From positions 62,001-126,000 of the forward strand of contig NZ_JAKLLN010000006.1 in NCBI RefSeq assembly GCF_023150065.1: 64,000 nt of DNA, read 5' to 3'. The position numbers were made by a program, and so were the translations under genes. Source of the stretch: Zoogloea sp. GTDB lineage: Bacteria; Pseudomonadota; Gammaproteobacteria; Burkholderiales; Rhodocyclaceae. Positions 8,558-17,030 of the stretch are shown here, piece after piece (the first letter of the stretch is position 1; the number at the start of each line of letters is the position of its first letter). Under the pieces are notes generated by a model. It was not told the DNA's origin, did no database searches, and worked only from the letters and a program-made list of their open reading frames with translations.

Positions 8558-8572
8558 ATACCAAGTTGGTGC
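8558..8572 (+). promoter_or_regulatory. NtrC-like binding site 2
   Basis: ATACCA-AGT-TGGTGC has one perfect NtrC half-site and one four-base-conserved half-site. Two sites spaced by whole helical turns upstream of a -24/-12 promoter is the classic enhancer layout of nitrogen-regulated genes such as glnA. Confidence 0.7.
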
Positions 8573-8648
8573 GCGCGGCATTTTTCCTGCGCCGCAGCAA
8601 GCGTCAGCGACACACCGTAAGATGCTGAAAAATAGGGATATTCCAAAC

Positions 8649-8664
8649 TGGCACATCGATTGCT
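8649..8664 (+). promoter_or_regulatory. Sigma-54 (-24/-12) promoter of the porin-glnK-amtB operon
   Basis: TGGCACATCGATTGCT matches the sigma-54 consensus TGGCAC-N5-TTGCW, with the invariant GG and GC ten bases apart. Transcription is expected to start about 12 bases downstream, near 8675, giving a leader of about 33 bases to the ATG at 8708. Confidence 0.88.
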
Positions 8665-8707
8665 AAGTGGATCCTGCCAACTTTTGATTACGAGGAGAAC
8701 CCCTATC

Positions 8708-9451
8708 ATGCGCAAGACCGTCATTGCCTCCGCCCTGATTGCTGCCAGTGCTGTTCTGCCGACCATGGCTTCTGCCGCCGATGCTGCTCCTGAGCACACT
8801 TTCACCAGCAACGTGACGCTGGCATCCGAGTACACCTACCGCGGTATCGGCCAGACCAACCGCAAGCCGGCTGTGCAGGGTGGCTTCGACTACGCGCACT
8901 CCAGCGGTCTGTATGTCGGTACCTGGGCCTCCAACGTGTCCTGGCTGACCGATGGCAACTCCACCGTCAGCAACAGCATCGAGATGGACTTCTACGGCGG
9001 CTTCAAGAACACCGTCGGCGACTTCAGCTACGACGTGGGCCTGCTGCAGTATTTCTACCCGGGCTCCGGCTACGGCAACAACCCGAACACCCTGGAAGGC
9101 TATGTCGCTGCCGGCTATTCCTTCCTGACCCTGAAGTACTCCCACTCCTTCAGCGACCTGTTCGGCTGGGTGGGCAGCAAGAACTCCGGCTACCTTGACC
9201 TGACCGCCACCTATGAACTGGTCCCGACCCTGAATCTGGTGGGCCACGTGGGCCGTCAGCGGGTTGCCGGCTCCAGCTCCGAAGGTGCTTCCTACACCGA
9301 CTGGAAGCTGGGCGTGACCAAGGACTTCAGCGGCACCGTGGTCGGCCTCAGCTACATCAACACCAACGCCAGCGGCGCCTGGTACACCAACGCTTTTGGC
9401 AAGGATCTGGGCAAGGACCGCGTGGTTCTGTCCGTGACCCGCAGCTTCTAA
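8708..9451 (+). CDS. TorF family putative outer-membrane porin
   Basis: Outer-membrane beta-barrel protein of 247 residues. It has a clean signal peptide (MRKTVIASALIAASAVLPTMASA) and a mature part rich in alternating polar/aromatic strands that ends in RSF, the C-terminal aromatic expected for BAM-inserted barrels. The motif EYTYRGIGQTNRKPAVQGGFDY is typical of the TorF/TIGR02001 family, which often lies beside glnK-amtB in Betaproteobacteria. The ATG at 8708 is preceded by GAGGAGAA. It is the first gene after a sigma-54 promoter with NtrC-like sites, so it is probably induced under nitrogen limitation and may let small nitrogen compounds cross the outer membrane; that role is inferred from context. 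Confidence 0.88.
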   Translation: MRKTVIASALIAASAVLPTMASAADAAPEHTFTSNVTLASEYTYRGIGQTNRKPAVQGGFDYAHSSGLYVGTWASNVSWLTDGNSTVSNSIEMDFYGGFKNTVGDFSYDVGLLQYFYPGSGYGNNPNTLEGYVAAGYSFLTLKYSHSFSDLFGWVGSKNSGYLDLTATYELVPTLNLVGHVGRQRVAGSSSEGASYTDWKLGVTKDFSGTVVGLSYINTNASGAWYTNAFGKDLGKDRVVLSVTRSF

Positions 9452-9460
9452 TTCCCGTAA

Positions 9461-9844
<384 letters not shown>

Positions 9845-9858
9845 GGGAGCCTTCAATC

Positions 9859-11403
9859 ATGAGAAAAACAATTGCAGCCCTGCTGGCCAGCCTGGCGGTC
9901 AGCTTTGGGGGCAGCGTACTGGCACAAGACAAGGCTGCGGCCCCTGTCGAGCCGGTGGCCGCTCCTGCCGTCACTGCCACGGCCGAGGTAAAGCCGGTTG
10001 AAGCGCCCGCTGCCCCGGCAGCCGCGCCTGTTGCCGAAGCCAAGGTGGCCGAGGCCGCCGCACCGGCTGAAGCCGCTCCGGCGCCGGCCCCGGTGCCCAA
10101 CAAGGGCGACAACGCCTGGATCATCGTCGCCGCCGTGCTCGTCATCATGATGGCCATCCCTGGCCTGGCCCTGTTCTACGGTGGCCTGGTGCGCTCCAAG
10201 AACATGCTGTCGGTGCTCCTGCAGGTGTTCGCGGTGTTCTCCCTGATCACCGTGCTGTGGGTGGTGTATGGCTACTCCATCGCCTTCACCGAGGGCAGTG
10301 CCTTCTTCGGCGGCCTCGACAAGGTGCTGCTGAAGGGCATCACGGCGGACTCCGTGGCCGCCACCTGGACCAAGGGTGTGGTGATCTCCGAGTTCATCTA
10401 CGTGGTCTTCCAGGGCGCCTTTGCTGCCATCACCGTGGCCCTGATCGTCGGCGCCTTCGCCGAGCGTATCAAGTTCTCCGCGGTGCTGCTGTTCTCGGCC
10501 ATCTGGTTCACCTTCAGCTACCTGCCCATGGCGCACATGGTCTGGTACTGGGCGGGTCCGGATGCCTACACCTCCGCGGATGCCGGTGCTGCTGCCACGG
10601 CCACTGCCGGGTACCTCTTCCAGCATGGCGCCCTCGACTTCGCCGGCGGCACCGTGGTGCACATCAACGCCGCCGTTGCCGGCCTGGTGGGTGCCTTCAT
10701 GGTGGGCAAGCGGATCGGTTACGGTCGTGAGTCCTTCGCTCCGCACAGCCTGACCCTGACCATCGTCGGCGCCTCGCTGCTGTGGGTGGGCTGGTTCGGC
10801 TTCAACGCCGGTTCCGCCCTGGAAGCCAACGGCGTCGCCGCCCTGGCCATGGTCAATACCTGGGTTGCCACCGCTGCTGCGGCCATGTCCTGGCTGTTCG
10901 CCGAGTGGATCATCAAGGGCAAGCCGTCCGGCCTGGGCGCTGCGTCCGGTGCCGTCTCCGGCCTGGTCGCCATCACTCCGGCTGCCGGTGTGGTCGGTGT
11001 GGTCGGTGCCATCGTCATGGGTCTGCTGGCTGGTGTCGTGTGTCTGTGGGGTGTCAATGGCCTGAAGCGTCTGATCGGTGCCGACGACTCCCTCGACGTG
11101 TTCGGCGTGCATGGCGTGGGCGGCATCCTGGGTGCCATCCTGACCGGCGTGTTTGCGGCCCCGTCCCTTGGCGGCGCCGGCATCTGGGACTACGTGGAGA
11201 ACAAGGTGGCTGATGCCTACTCGATCTCCGACCAGGTCATCATCCAGGCCACCGCCGTCGGCATGACCATCGTCTGGTCTGCAGTCGTCGCCTTCATCGC
11301 CTACAAGCTGGTGGATATGTTCATCGGTCTGCGGGTGCCGGAAGACGAAGAGCGGGAAGGTCTCGACATCACCTCCCACGGCGAAACCGCCTACCACAAC
11401 TGA
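9859..11403 (+). CDS. amtB: Ammonium transporter AmtB with extended Ala/Pro/Glu N-terminal segment
   Basis: Inner-membrane ammonium channel of 514 residues. An N-terminal signal sequence (MRKTIAALLASLAVSFGGSVLA) is followed by about 55 residues almost entirely Ala, Pro, Val and Glu, probably periplasmic, then the eleven-helix Amt core from about residue 85 (NAWIIVAAVLVIMMAIPGLA). The pore histidines are present in HGALDFAGGTVVHINAA and GVHGVGGILGAI, and the core motif FYGGLVRSKN is intact. E. coli AmtB is 428 residues; the difference is mainly the linker. It follows glnK by 14 bases in the NtrC/sigma-54 operon and ends before a strong bidirectional terminator. Confidence 0.96.
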   Translation: MRKTIAALLASLAVSFGGSVLAQDKAAAPVEPVAAPAVTATAEVKPVEAPAAPAAAPVAEAKVAEAAAPAEAAPAPAPVPNKGDNAWIIVAAVLVIMMAIPGLALFYGGLVRSKNMLSVLLQVFAVFSLITVLWVVYGYSIAFTEGSAFFGGLDKVLLKGITADSVAATWTKGVVISEFIYVVFQGAFAAITVALIVGAFAERIKFSAVLLFSAIWFTFSYLPMAHMVWYWAGPDAYTSADAGAAATATAGYLFQHGALDFAGGTVVHINAAVAGLVGAFMVGKRIGYGRESFAPHSLTLTIVGASLLWVGWFGFNAGSALEANGVAALAMVNTWVATAAAAMSWLFAEWIIKGKPSGLGAASGAVSGLVAITPAAGVVGVVGAIVMGLLAGVVCLWGVNGLKRLIGADDSLDVFGVHGVGGILGAILTGVFAAPSLGGAGIWDYVENKVADAYSISDQVIIQATAVGMTIVWSAVVAFIAYKLVDMFIGLRVPEDEEREGLDITSHGETAYHN

Positions 11404-11422
11404 TCGCGGTAGCTGTTTCCTG

Positions 11423-11458
11423 AAAAAACAACGGGCGCCTCGGCGCCCGTTGTTTTTT
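11423..11458 (+). terminator. Strong intrinsic terminator after amtB
   Basis: A long stem (AACGGGCGCC with GGCGCCCGTT, loop TC) flanked by A6 and T6 forms an ideal intrinsic terminator in both directions. It ends the porin-glnK-amtB operon. Confidence 0.92.
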
Positions 11459-11475
11459 GTCTGTCCGCCAGAAAC

Positions 11476-11502
11476 AAAAAGGCCGGCGCGAGGCCGGCCT
11501 TT
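11476..11502 (-). terminator. Intrinsic terminator after purU
   Basis: On the minus strand GGCCGGCCTCGCGCCGGCC folds into a strong hairpin followed by TTTTTGTTT, just past the purU stop. It stands back to back with the amtB terminator. Confidence 0.88.
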
Positions 11503-11521
11503 CAGGCAGAGCGCTCGAAGG

Positions 11522-12397
11522 TCAGCGGAACACCACCGTCTTGTTGCCATGCACCAGCACCCGGTCTTCCAGGTGGTAGCGCAGGCCGCGGGCCAGCACG
11601 GCTTTCTCGATGTCCTTGCCGTAGCGCACCATGTCCTCGACCGAATCGGAGTGGTCGATGCGGATCACGTCCTGCTCTACGATCGGGCCCTGGTCCAGCT
11701 CGGCGGTGACGTAGTGGCAGGTGGCGCCGATCAGCTTGACGCCCTTGACGTAGGCCTGGTGGTAGGGCTTGGCGCCCACGAAGCTGGGCAGGAAGCTGTG
11801 GTGGATGTTGAGGATCTTGCCCGGGTGGGCGTTGCACAGATCGGGCGAGAGGATCTGCATGTAGCGCGCCAGCACCATGGTGTCGCCCCGGGATTCCTCG
11901 AACAGGCGCTGCACCTCGGCGTAGGCCTGGGCCTTGTTGTCGGCGGTGACGGGCACATGGTGGAAGGGAATGCCATGCCACTCCACGAAGCCGCGGAAGG
12001 TCTCGTGGTTGGAGATCACGCAGGGGATCTCGATGTCGAGCTCTTTCGACTGCCAGCGCGCCAGCAGGTCGTAGAGGCAGTGCTCCTGCTTGGACACCAG
12101 CACCACCACGCGCTTCTTCACCGCCGAGTCGGTGATCTTCCAGTCCATCTCGAGCTCTTCGGCGATGGGGCGGAAGCGCTCGCGGAACTCGCTGAGCATG
12201 AAGGGCAGCGAGTCGGCGCGGATCTCGATGCGCATGAAATAGCGCCCCCGGTTGTCGGCATCCACGGCGGGCTCGGCGTGCAGGGCGGTTTCGAGGATCC
12301 AGCCCCGGTGCTCGGCGATGAAGCCGGATACCTTGGCAACGATGCCGGTGCGGTCGGGGCAGGAGGCGGAGAGGGTGTAGAAGCGTTCGCGGTGCAT
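11522..12397 (-). CDS. purU: Formyltetrahydrofolate deformylase PurU
   Basis: Cytoplasmic enzyme of 291 residues that hydrolyses 10-formyltetrahydrofolate to tetrahydrofolate and formate, balancing one-carbon pools for purine synthesis. An N-terminal ACT domain (residues about 6-85, CPDRTGIVAKVSGFI) precedes the formyltransferase domain. The catalytic Asn-His-Asp set is visible in NIHHSFLPSF and in the later ATCHYVTAELDQGPIV segment. Length and domain order match the family. It lies 55 bases downstream of thrH on the same strand, so the two may be cotranscribed, and it ends at a strong terminator. Confidence 0.96.
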   Translation of the reverse strand: MHRERFYTLSASCPDRTGIVAKVSGFIAEHRGWILETALHAEPAVDADNRGRYFMRIEIRADSLPFMLSEFRERFRPIAEELEMDWKITDSAVKKRVVVLVSKQEHCLYDLLARWQSKELDIEIPCVISNHETFRGFVEWHGIPFHHVPVTADNKAQAYAEVQRLFEESRGDTMVLARYMQILSPDLCNAHPGKILNIHHSFLPSFVGAKPYHQAYVKGVKLIGATCHYVTAELDQGPIVEQDVIRIDHSDSVEDMVRYGKDIEKAVLARGLRYHLEDRVLVHGNKTVVFR

Positions 12398-12452
12398 GGC
12401 GGGTCCGGCACCGGCCGGCGGCCGGCGGCCGCGACCGGGTGCGATGGGTGGA

Positions 12453-13061
12453 TCAGATGCGGGCGGAGGCGGCGCGGATCTGGGCCATCAGGCCGCTGTA
12501 TTCGCGCTCGACGGGGAACTGCGGGAACTCGGCGATGACGTTGGCCGGGGCGCGGAAGAGGATGCCGGCGTGGGCTTCGTTGAGCATCGCGGTGTCGTTG
12601 TAGGAGTCGCCGGCGGCGATGACCTTGAAGTTGATTTCCTTGAAGCGCTGGACGGCTTCCTTCTTCTGGTTGGCCATGCGCAGGTGGTAGTTCACCAGGA
12701 AGCCTTCGGCGTTGGCCTCGAGCTTGTGGCAGAACAGGGTGGGCATGCCCAGCTGCTTCATCAGCGGCATGGCGAATTCGTAGAAGGTGTCGGACAGGAT
12801 GATGACCTGGAAGTCCTGGCGCAGGGCGTCGAGGAAGTCCTTGGCGCCGGGCTCGGGGCCCATCTCGGAGATCACCTTCTGGATGTCGGGCAGGCCCAGC
12901 TTGTGCTGCTTGAGCAGGTCCAGGCGGTACTTCATCAGCTTGTCGTAGTCAGGCTCCTCGCGGGTGGTGCGACGGAGTTCGGGAATGCCGGTGCGCTCCG
13001 CGAATTCGATCCAGATTTCGGGGACGAGAACACCTTCGAGGTCGAGACAGACGAGTTGCAC
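12453..13061 (-). CDS. thrH: Phosphoserine phosphatase / homoserine phosphotransferase ThrH
   Basis: Cytoplasmic HAD-family enzyme of 202 residues, very similar in sequence and length to Pseudomonas ThrH, which dephosphorylates phosphoserine and can transfer phosphate to homoserine. The nucleophile motif is LDLEGVLVPEIW with Asp7 and the acid Glu9 (DxE variant typical of ThrH). Motif II is in VIILSDTFYEF and motif IV in VIAAGDSYNDTAM. It therefore links serine and threonine biosynthesis. The start ATG at 13061 follows a purine-rich stretch. Possible operon with purU downstream. Confidence 0.94.
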   Translation of the reverse strand: MQLVCLDLEGVLVPEIWIEFAERTGIPELRRTTREEPDYDKLMKYRLDLLKQHKLGLPDIQKVISEMGPEPGAKDFLDALRQDFQVIILSDTFYEFAMPLMKQLGMPTLFCHKLEANAEGFLVNYHLRMANQKKEAVQRFKEINFKVIAAGDSYNDTAMLNEAHAGILFRAPANVIAEFPQFPVEREYSGLMAQIRAASARI

Positions 13062-13180
13062 GGGGAAGCTCCAGATGACGGCGGTTGATTTGGCGAATCC
13101 CGGATTCTAACAAAGACGCCGTGACGGCTTGTGTCGAATGCGTCGCGGAAGGTCACAGGGATGCGGGATGTGTGAGGGGC

Positions 13181-15091
13181 TCAGTCGGCGGGGATCGCCT
13201 CCAGCGCCTCGTGGAGTTCGAGCCAGCGCAGTTCGGCTTCGTCGATGCGTCCGCTCAGCTCGGCCTGGCGCTTGAGCAGCCTGGGTACTTCGCCGGCTTC
13301 GGGGCCGGTGTATAGCGCGGGGTCGGCCAGGCGTTCGTCGAGCTGGGTCTTCTCGGTGCTCCAGGGCTTGAGCTTCTTCTCCAGCTGTTCCAGCTCGCGC
13401 AGCAGGGGGCGGCGGGCGGCCAGGCGGGCCTGGCGGTCGGCGGCGGCCGTTTCCCGGTCGGCCTTGCGGCTGGCCTTGTCGGCGGCCCTGTCGGGGCACT
13501 GGCTGGCGGCGGCATCGGCGGCGCGCTGCTGGGCGAGCCAGGCCTTGTAGTCGTCGAGATCGCCATCAAAGGGGCTGAGCCGGCCGCCGTCCACCAGCAG
13601 GAAGCGGTCGCAGGTGGCGCGCAGCAGGGCCCGGTCGTGGGACACGATGACCATCCCGCCCTCGTAGTCCTGCAGGGCCAGGGTGAGGGCGTGGCGCATC
13701 TCCAGGTCGAGGTGGTTGGTGGGTTCGTCGAGCAGCAGCAGGTTGGGCTTGTGCCAGATCAGCAGCGCCAGGGCCAGGCGGGATTTTTCGCCGCCCGAGA
13801 AGGGGCCGCAGGGCGTGGTCGCCATGTCCCCATGAAAATCGAAGCCGCCCAGGTAGTTGCGGAGTTCCTGTTCGCGGGTCTGGGGGTCGAGGCGCAGCAT
13901 GTGCTGCAGGGGGGATTCGTCCGGGCGCAGGCTCTCGAGGGCGTGCTGGGCGAAGTAGCCCATCTCCAGGCCCTTGCCTTCACGGCGTACGCCGGCACTG
14001 GGCCTGAGCCCGCCGGAGAGCAACTTGATGAGGGTCGATTTGCCGGCGCCGTTGCGGCCGAGCAGGCCGATGCGCTCACCCGGGCGGATGGTCAGTTTCA
14101 TGCCCGACAGGATGGGCGCGTCGGCGTAGCCGGCGGCGGCGTCCTCGATCTGCAGCAGGGGGTCGGGGGCCTGGCCGCATTCCCGGAAGCTGAAGGTGAA
14201 AGGGGTGTCGATGTGGGCCGCAGCGATGGTCTCCATGCGCTCCAGGGCCTTGATGCGGCTCTGGGCCTGGCGGGCCTTGGTGGCCTTGGCGCGGAAGCGG
14301 TCCACGTATTTCTGCAGGTGGGCGCGCTCGCGCTGCTGCTTCTCGAACATCGACTGCTGCTGGGACAGGCGTTCGGCGCGCTGGCGTTCGAAATCGGAAT
14401 AGCCGCCGGCGTAGAGGGTGAGCCGCTGGCCTTCGATGTGGGCGATCTGATTCACCACGGCGTCGAGGAAGTCCCGGTCGTGGGAGATCAGCACCAGGGT
14501 GCCGCGGTAGTCGGTGAGCCACTGCTCCAGCCAGATGACGGCGTCCAGGTCGAGGTGGTTGGTGGGCTCGTCCAGCAGCAGCAGGTCGGAGCGGCACATC
14601 AGGGCCTGGGCCAGGTTGAGGCGCATGCGCCAGCCGCCGGAGAAATCGGCCACCGGGCGTTCCAGGTCGGCCGTCTTGAAGCCCAGGCCGTCGAGCAGGG
14701 CGGCGGCACGGGCGCGGGCGGCGTAGCCACCGATCTCCTGCAGGCGGCCATGGAGGTGGCCGATCTCCTCGCCATCGTGGGCGGCTTCGGCCTTGGTCAG
14801 GGCGGCTTCGATGCGCCGCAGCTCGGTGTCGCCATCCAGGGCGTAGTCGATGGCCGGGCAGGACAGGGCGGGGGTCTCCTGGGCCACGTGGGCGATGGTC
14901 CAGGTAGCCGGCATCTCCAGGTCGCCGGCGTCCTGGTGGAGCTCGCCCCGCAGCAGGCCGAACAGGCTGGACTTGCCGCAGCCGTTGGCGCCGGTCAGGC
15001 CGACTTTCCAGCCGGGGTGGATCTGCAGGCTGGCGCCTTCGATGAGGGTCTTGACGCCCCGGGCGAGGCGGAGGTTGCGAAACTGGATCAC
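13181..15091 (-). CDS. ABC-F family ATP-binding protein (YheS-like)
   Basis: Soluble protein of 636 residues with two ABC ATPase domains and no membrane segments, the ABC-F arrangement; length and sequence are closest to E. coli YheS (637 residues). Walker A motifs are GANGCGKSS (domain 1) and GRNGAGKST (domain 2); signatures are FSGGWRMRLNLAQAL and FSGGEKSRLALALL; Walker B motifs are LLLDEPTNHLD in both halves. The interdomain linker (FEKQQRERAHLQKYVDRFR) is the P-site tRNA interaction motif region. ABC-F proteins act on the ribosome, relieving stalls or giving antibiotic protection; the YheS type is housekeeping. The C-terminus carries a charged coiled coil. It is divergent from the next gene. 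Confidence 0.93.
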   Translation of the reverse strand: MIQFRNLRLARGVKTLIEGASLQIHPGWKVGLTGANGCGKSSLFGLLRGELHQDAGDLEMPATWTIAHVAQETPALSCPAIDYALDGDTELRRIEAALTKAEAAHDGEEIGHLHGRLQEIGGYAARARAAALLDGLGFKTADLERPVADFSGGWRMRLNLAQALMCRSDLLLLDEPTNHLDLDAVIWLEQWLTDYRGTLVLISHDRDFLDAVVNQIAHIEGQRLTLYAGGYSDFERQRAERLSQQQSMFEKQQRERAHLQKYVDRFRAKATKARQAQSRIKALERMETIAAAHIDTPFTFSFRECGQAPDPLLQIEDAAAGYADAPILSGMKLTIRPGERIGLLGRNGAGKSTLIKLLSGGLRPSAGVRREGKGLEMGYFAQHALESLRPDESPLQHMLRLDPQTREQELRNYLGGFDFHGDMATTPCGPFSGGEKSRLALALLIWHKPNLLLLDEPTNHLDLEMRHALTLALQDYEGGMVIVSHDRALLRATCDRFLLVDGGRLSPFDGDLDDYKAWLAQQRAADAAASQCPDRAADKASRKADRETAAADRQARLAARRPLLRELEQLEKKLKPWSTEKTQLDERLADPALYTGPEAGEVPRLLKRQAELSGRIDEAELRWLELHEALEAIPAD

Positions 15092-15169
15092 GGCAGCAGG
15101 ACGGGGAGGAAACCGGGCGGTAAATCCGGTATTGTAAGCGGTCCAAAAGCCTTCAGTCCTGCCAGTACC

Positions 15170-15889
15170 ATGCGTCAGCCCCGCCTGCCTCTCCTGTCCG
15201 CCTGCCTGTCATCCCTCCTGCTTGCTGCCTTGGCCGGTGGCCCCGCCCGGGCCCAGGAAGCTGCGGTGCCTGCCGATCCTGCGGCCGAGCTGGCCCGTGC
15301 CGAGAAGCTCAAGACCGAAGCGGCCACCCTGCGCAGGGCGGCGGAAGTGCGCTTCAAGACCGAAGAGATTGCCTGTTACGAGCGCTTTCTGGTGAATCGC
15401 TGCATCGATGAGTCCCGCGCCCGCCGGGTGGCCGATGTGCGCAAGGCGCGGGAGATGGACAACGAGGCGGGCCGTATCGAACTGGCTGAAAAGAACCGGC
15501 GCTTCAACGAACGCAAGGCCGACGAAGCCCGGGATGCACCGACCAAGGCGGTCGAGCGGGCCGAACAGGAAGCCCGCAACCGGGCCGACAGCGAAACCCG
15601 TCTGCGCCAGTTCTCGGAGAAGGATGCGGCGCGGGTCAAGCGCGAACAGGATGGCAAGAGCCAGGCCATGAAGGCCGCTGCCGACCGCAATCGCAAGGAC
15701 ACGGCCGATGCCCACCGCCGGGCCGCCGAAGCCCGGGCTGCCGAGGGCCGGGCCGAGCAGGCGAAGAGCGACAAGGCCTATTACAACGAGCGTGCGGTCA
15801 AGGCGGCAGAGAAGAAAGCCGAGAAGGCCCGCAAGGCGGAATCCGGCAAGCCCTCGGGGGATGCCGCCGCGCCGCTGCTCGGCAAGTAA
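15170..15889 (+). CDS. Secreted, highly charged coiled-coil protein of unknown function
   Basis: A 239-residue protein with a signal peptide (LLSACLSSLLLAALAGGPARAQ) followed by a mature part that is almost entirely charged and helical, rich in Ala, Glu, Lys and Arg (AERKADEAR-like heptads), so a long periplasmic coiled coil is expected. Two cysteines (EEIACYERFLVNRCIDESRAR) sit in a conserved-looking segment near residues 70-85. Low-complexity composition makes family assignment by eye unsafe. The ATG at 15170 gives the signal peptide directly. It stands alone between the ABC-F gene and a convergent isomerase-like gene. Confidence 0.75.
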   Translation: MRQPRLPLLSACLSSLLLAALAGGPARAQEAAVPADPAAELARAEKLKTEAATLRRAAEVRFKTEEIACYERFLVNRCIDESRARRVADVRKAREMDNEAGRIELAEKNRRFNERKADEARDAPTKAVERAEQEARNRADSETRLRQFSEKDAARVKREQDGKSQAMKAAADRNRKDTADAHRRAAEARAAEGRAEQAKSDKAYYNERAVKAAEKKAEKARKAESGKPSGDAAAPLLGK

Positions 15890-15917
15890 GCGCCCGGGGC
15901 GACGTCCGGGCGGGCTG

Positions 15918-16532
15918 TCAGGCTGCGGTGGCGCGGGTCTTCACCCACTCCAGCGCATCCTCCAGCCGGTCGTTGCCCCAGAACAGCTCTCCATCCGGGG
16001 TGACGAAGCTGGGGGCGCCGAACAGGCCGATCTCCCCGGCCTTTTCGGTTTGCTGGCGCAGGGCCAGCTTGTTCTCCGGGCTCTCCGCACGGGCCAGGAT
16101 GGCCTCCGCCGGCAAGCCGAGGGCGGCCAGGATGCTGCGGATCACCTCCACCTCTGCAATGTCCCGGTCTTCCGCAAAGTTGGCACGCATCACCGCCCGG
16201 CAGAAATCCGCCATCCACGCCTCATCGGTGCCGGCCAGGGCAACCCGGGCGGCGAGCAGGCCGTTGCGCGGGAAGCGTGAAGGCACCTGTAGGGGCAGGC
16301 CGTAGCGCTGGGCCAGGCGGGCCAGGTCGCGCCACATGTAGCGCCCCTTGGGCGGGTAGATGTTGAAGGGCGAGTCGTTCCAGCCCAGGGACAGGAACAC
16401 CGGCCCGAGGAGGAAGGGGCGCCATTGCAGCGTCACCCCCGCCGCCCGGGCCAGGGGCTCGATGCGCATCACGCTCAGGTAAGAGTAGGAACTGGCGAAC
16501 TCGAACCAGAATTCCAGGGTCTGTTTGTTCAT
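15918..16532 (-). CDS. 2-hydroxychromene-2-carboxylate isomerase-like (DsbA/GST-kappa family)
   Basis: Cytoplasmic thioredoxin-fold protein of 204 residues in the DsbA/GST-kappa family. It begins MNKQTLEFWFEFASSYSYLS, where Ser in SSYSYL is the position of the catalytic serine of the kappa/HCCA isomerase class. It also shows WRPFLLGPVF and the FGAPSFVTPDGELFWGNDRL segment typical of HCCA isomerases, which act in naphthalene-type degradation with glutathione. No aromatic degradation genes are nearby, so the true substrate is open. An ATG seven codons upstream is in frame, but the later ATG at 16532 matches the family N-terminus better. Confidence 0.88.
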   Translation of the reverse strand: MNKQTLEFWFEFASSYSYLSVMRIEPLARAAGVTLQWRPFLLGPVFLSLGWNDSPFNIYPPKGRYMWRDLARLAQRYGLPLQVPSRFPRNGLLAARVALAGTDEAWMADFCRAVMRANFAEDRDIAEVEVIRSILAALGLPAEAILARAESPENKLALRQQTEKAGEIGLFGAPSFVTPDGELFWGNDRLEDALEWVKTRATAA

Positions 16533-16562
16533 GGGGGCTCCGGCGCCGGGCAACGCTTCAGT

Positions 16563-16907
16563 CTAGCACTCGTGCATGGACCCACCGGCCAGGCGGCGTG
16601 CGGCGCTGTGCCAGCGGGGTGCGAGCAGCCCCGTCAGACGGGCAGCGAGGCCGCGTCGGGCCGGAAGAGGCGCCTGGCCCGGAAAGATCTGCAGCACCGC
16701 GCCATGATGAGCGGTCATCACCACCGTGCCGGGGCCGTCGATGCGGAAGCTGTCGCCAGCGTGAAGGATGAGGTCGCGTGGGTCGCCGTAGCGGGTCAGC
16801 CACACGCAGCCCGAGGTGCAGGCCACCAGGGTGCCGACACCCTCCGGCAGCACCGTCGAGGCGTGGCCTTCGAGGCACACGCGGCGGGGGCTTGAATGCT
16901 CGGTCAT
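16563..16907 (-). CDS. DUF2917 domain-containing protein
   Basis: A 114-residue protein with the DUF2917 signature: a beta-rich core with GCVWLTRYGDPRDLILHAGDSFRI at residues about 33-56, resembling a small cupin-like barrel. No enzymatic motif is visible. It is divergent from a LysR gene 123 bases away; DUF2917 genes next to LysR genes recur in Betaproteobacteria, so the regulator may control this gene. The start has AGAGAA upstream. Function unknown. Confidence 0.82.
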   Translation of the reverse strand: MTEHSSPRRVCLEGHASTVLPEGVGTLVACTSGCVWLTRYGDPRDLILHAGDSFRIDGPGTVVMTAHHGAVLQIFPGQAPLPARRGLAARLTGLLAPRWHSAARRLAGGSMHEC

Positions 16908-17030
16908 GGTTCTCTCCAGAGCCGCTCAGGATGCGCGGTGCGCATTGCGATGGCGGGTATGGCTGCAGTATTGGCGTCCAGACATGGCTTCACAAACGGA
17001 TAATCGGCATCGAAAGGATGCGTTTTTCTC

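Noticed and set aside
13637-15169. Long plus-strand frame running across the ABC-F gene into the coiled-coil protein gene
   Set aside because: The part before 15170 is the antisense of the ABC-F ATPase. The real gene starts at the ATG at 15170, where a signal peptide begins.
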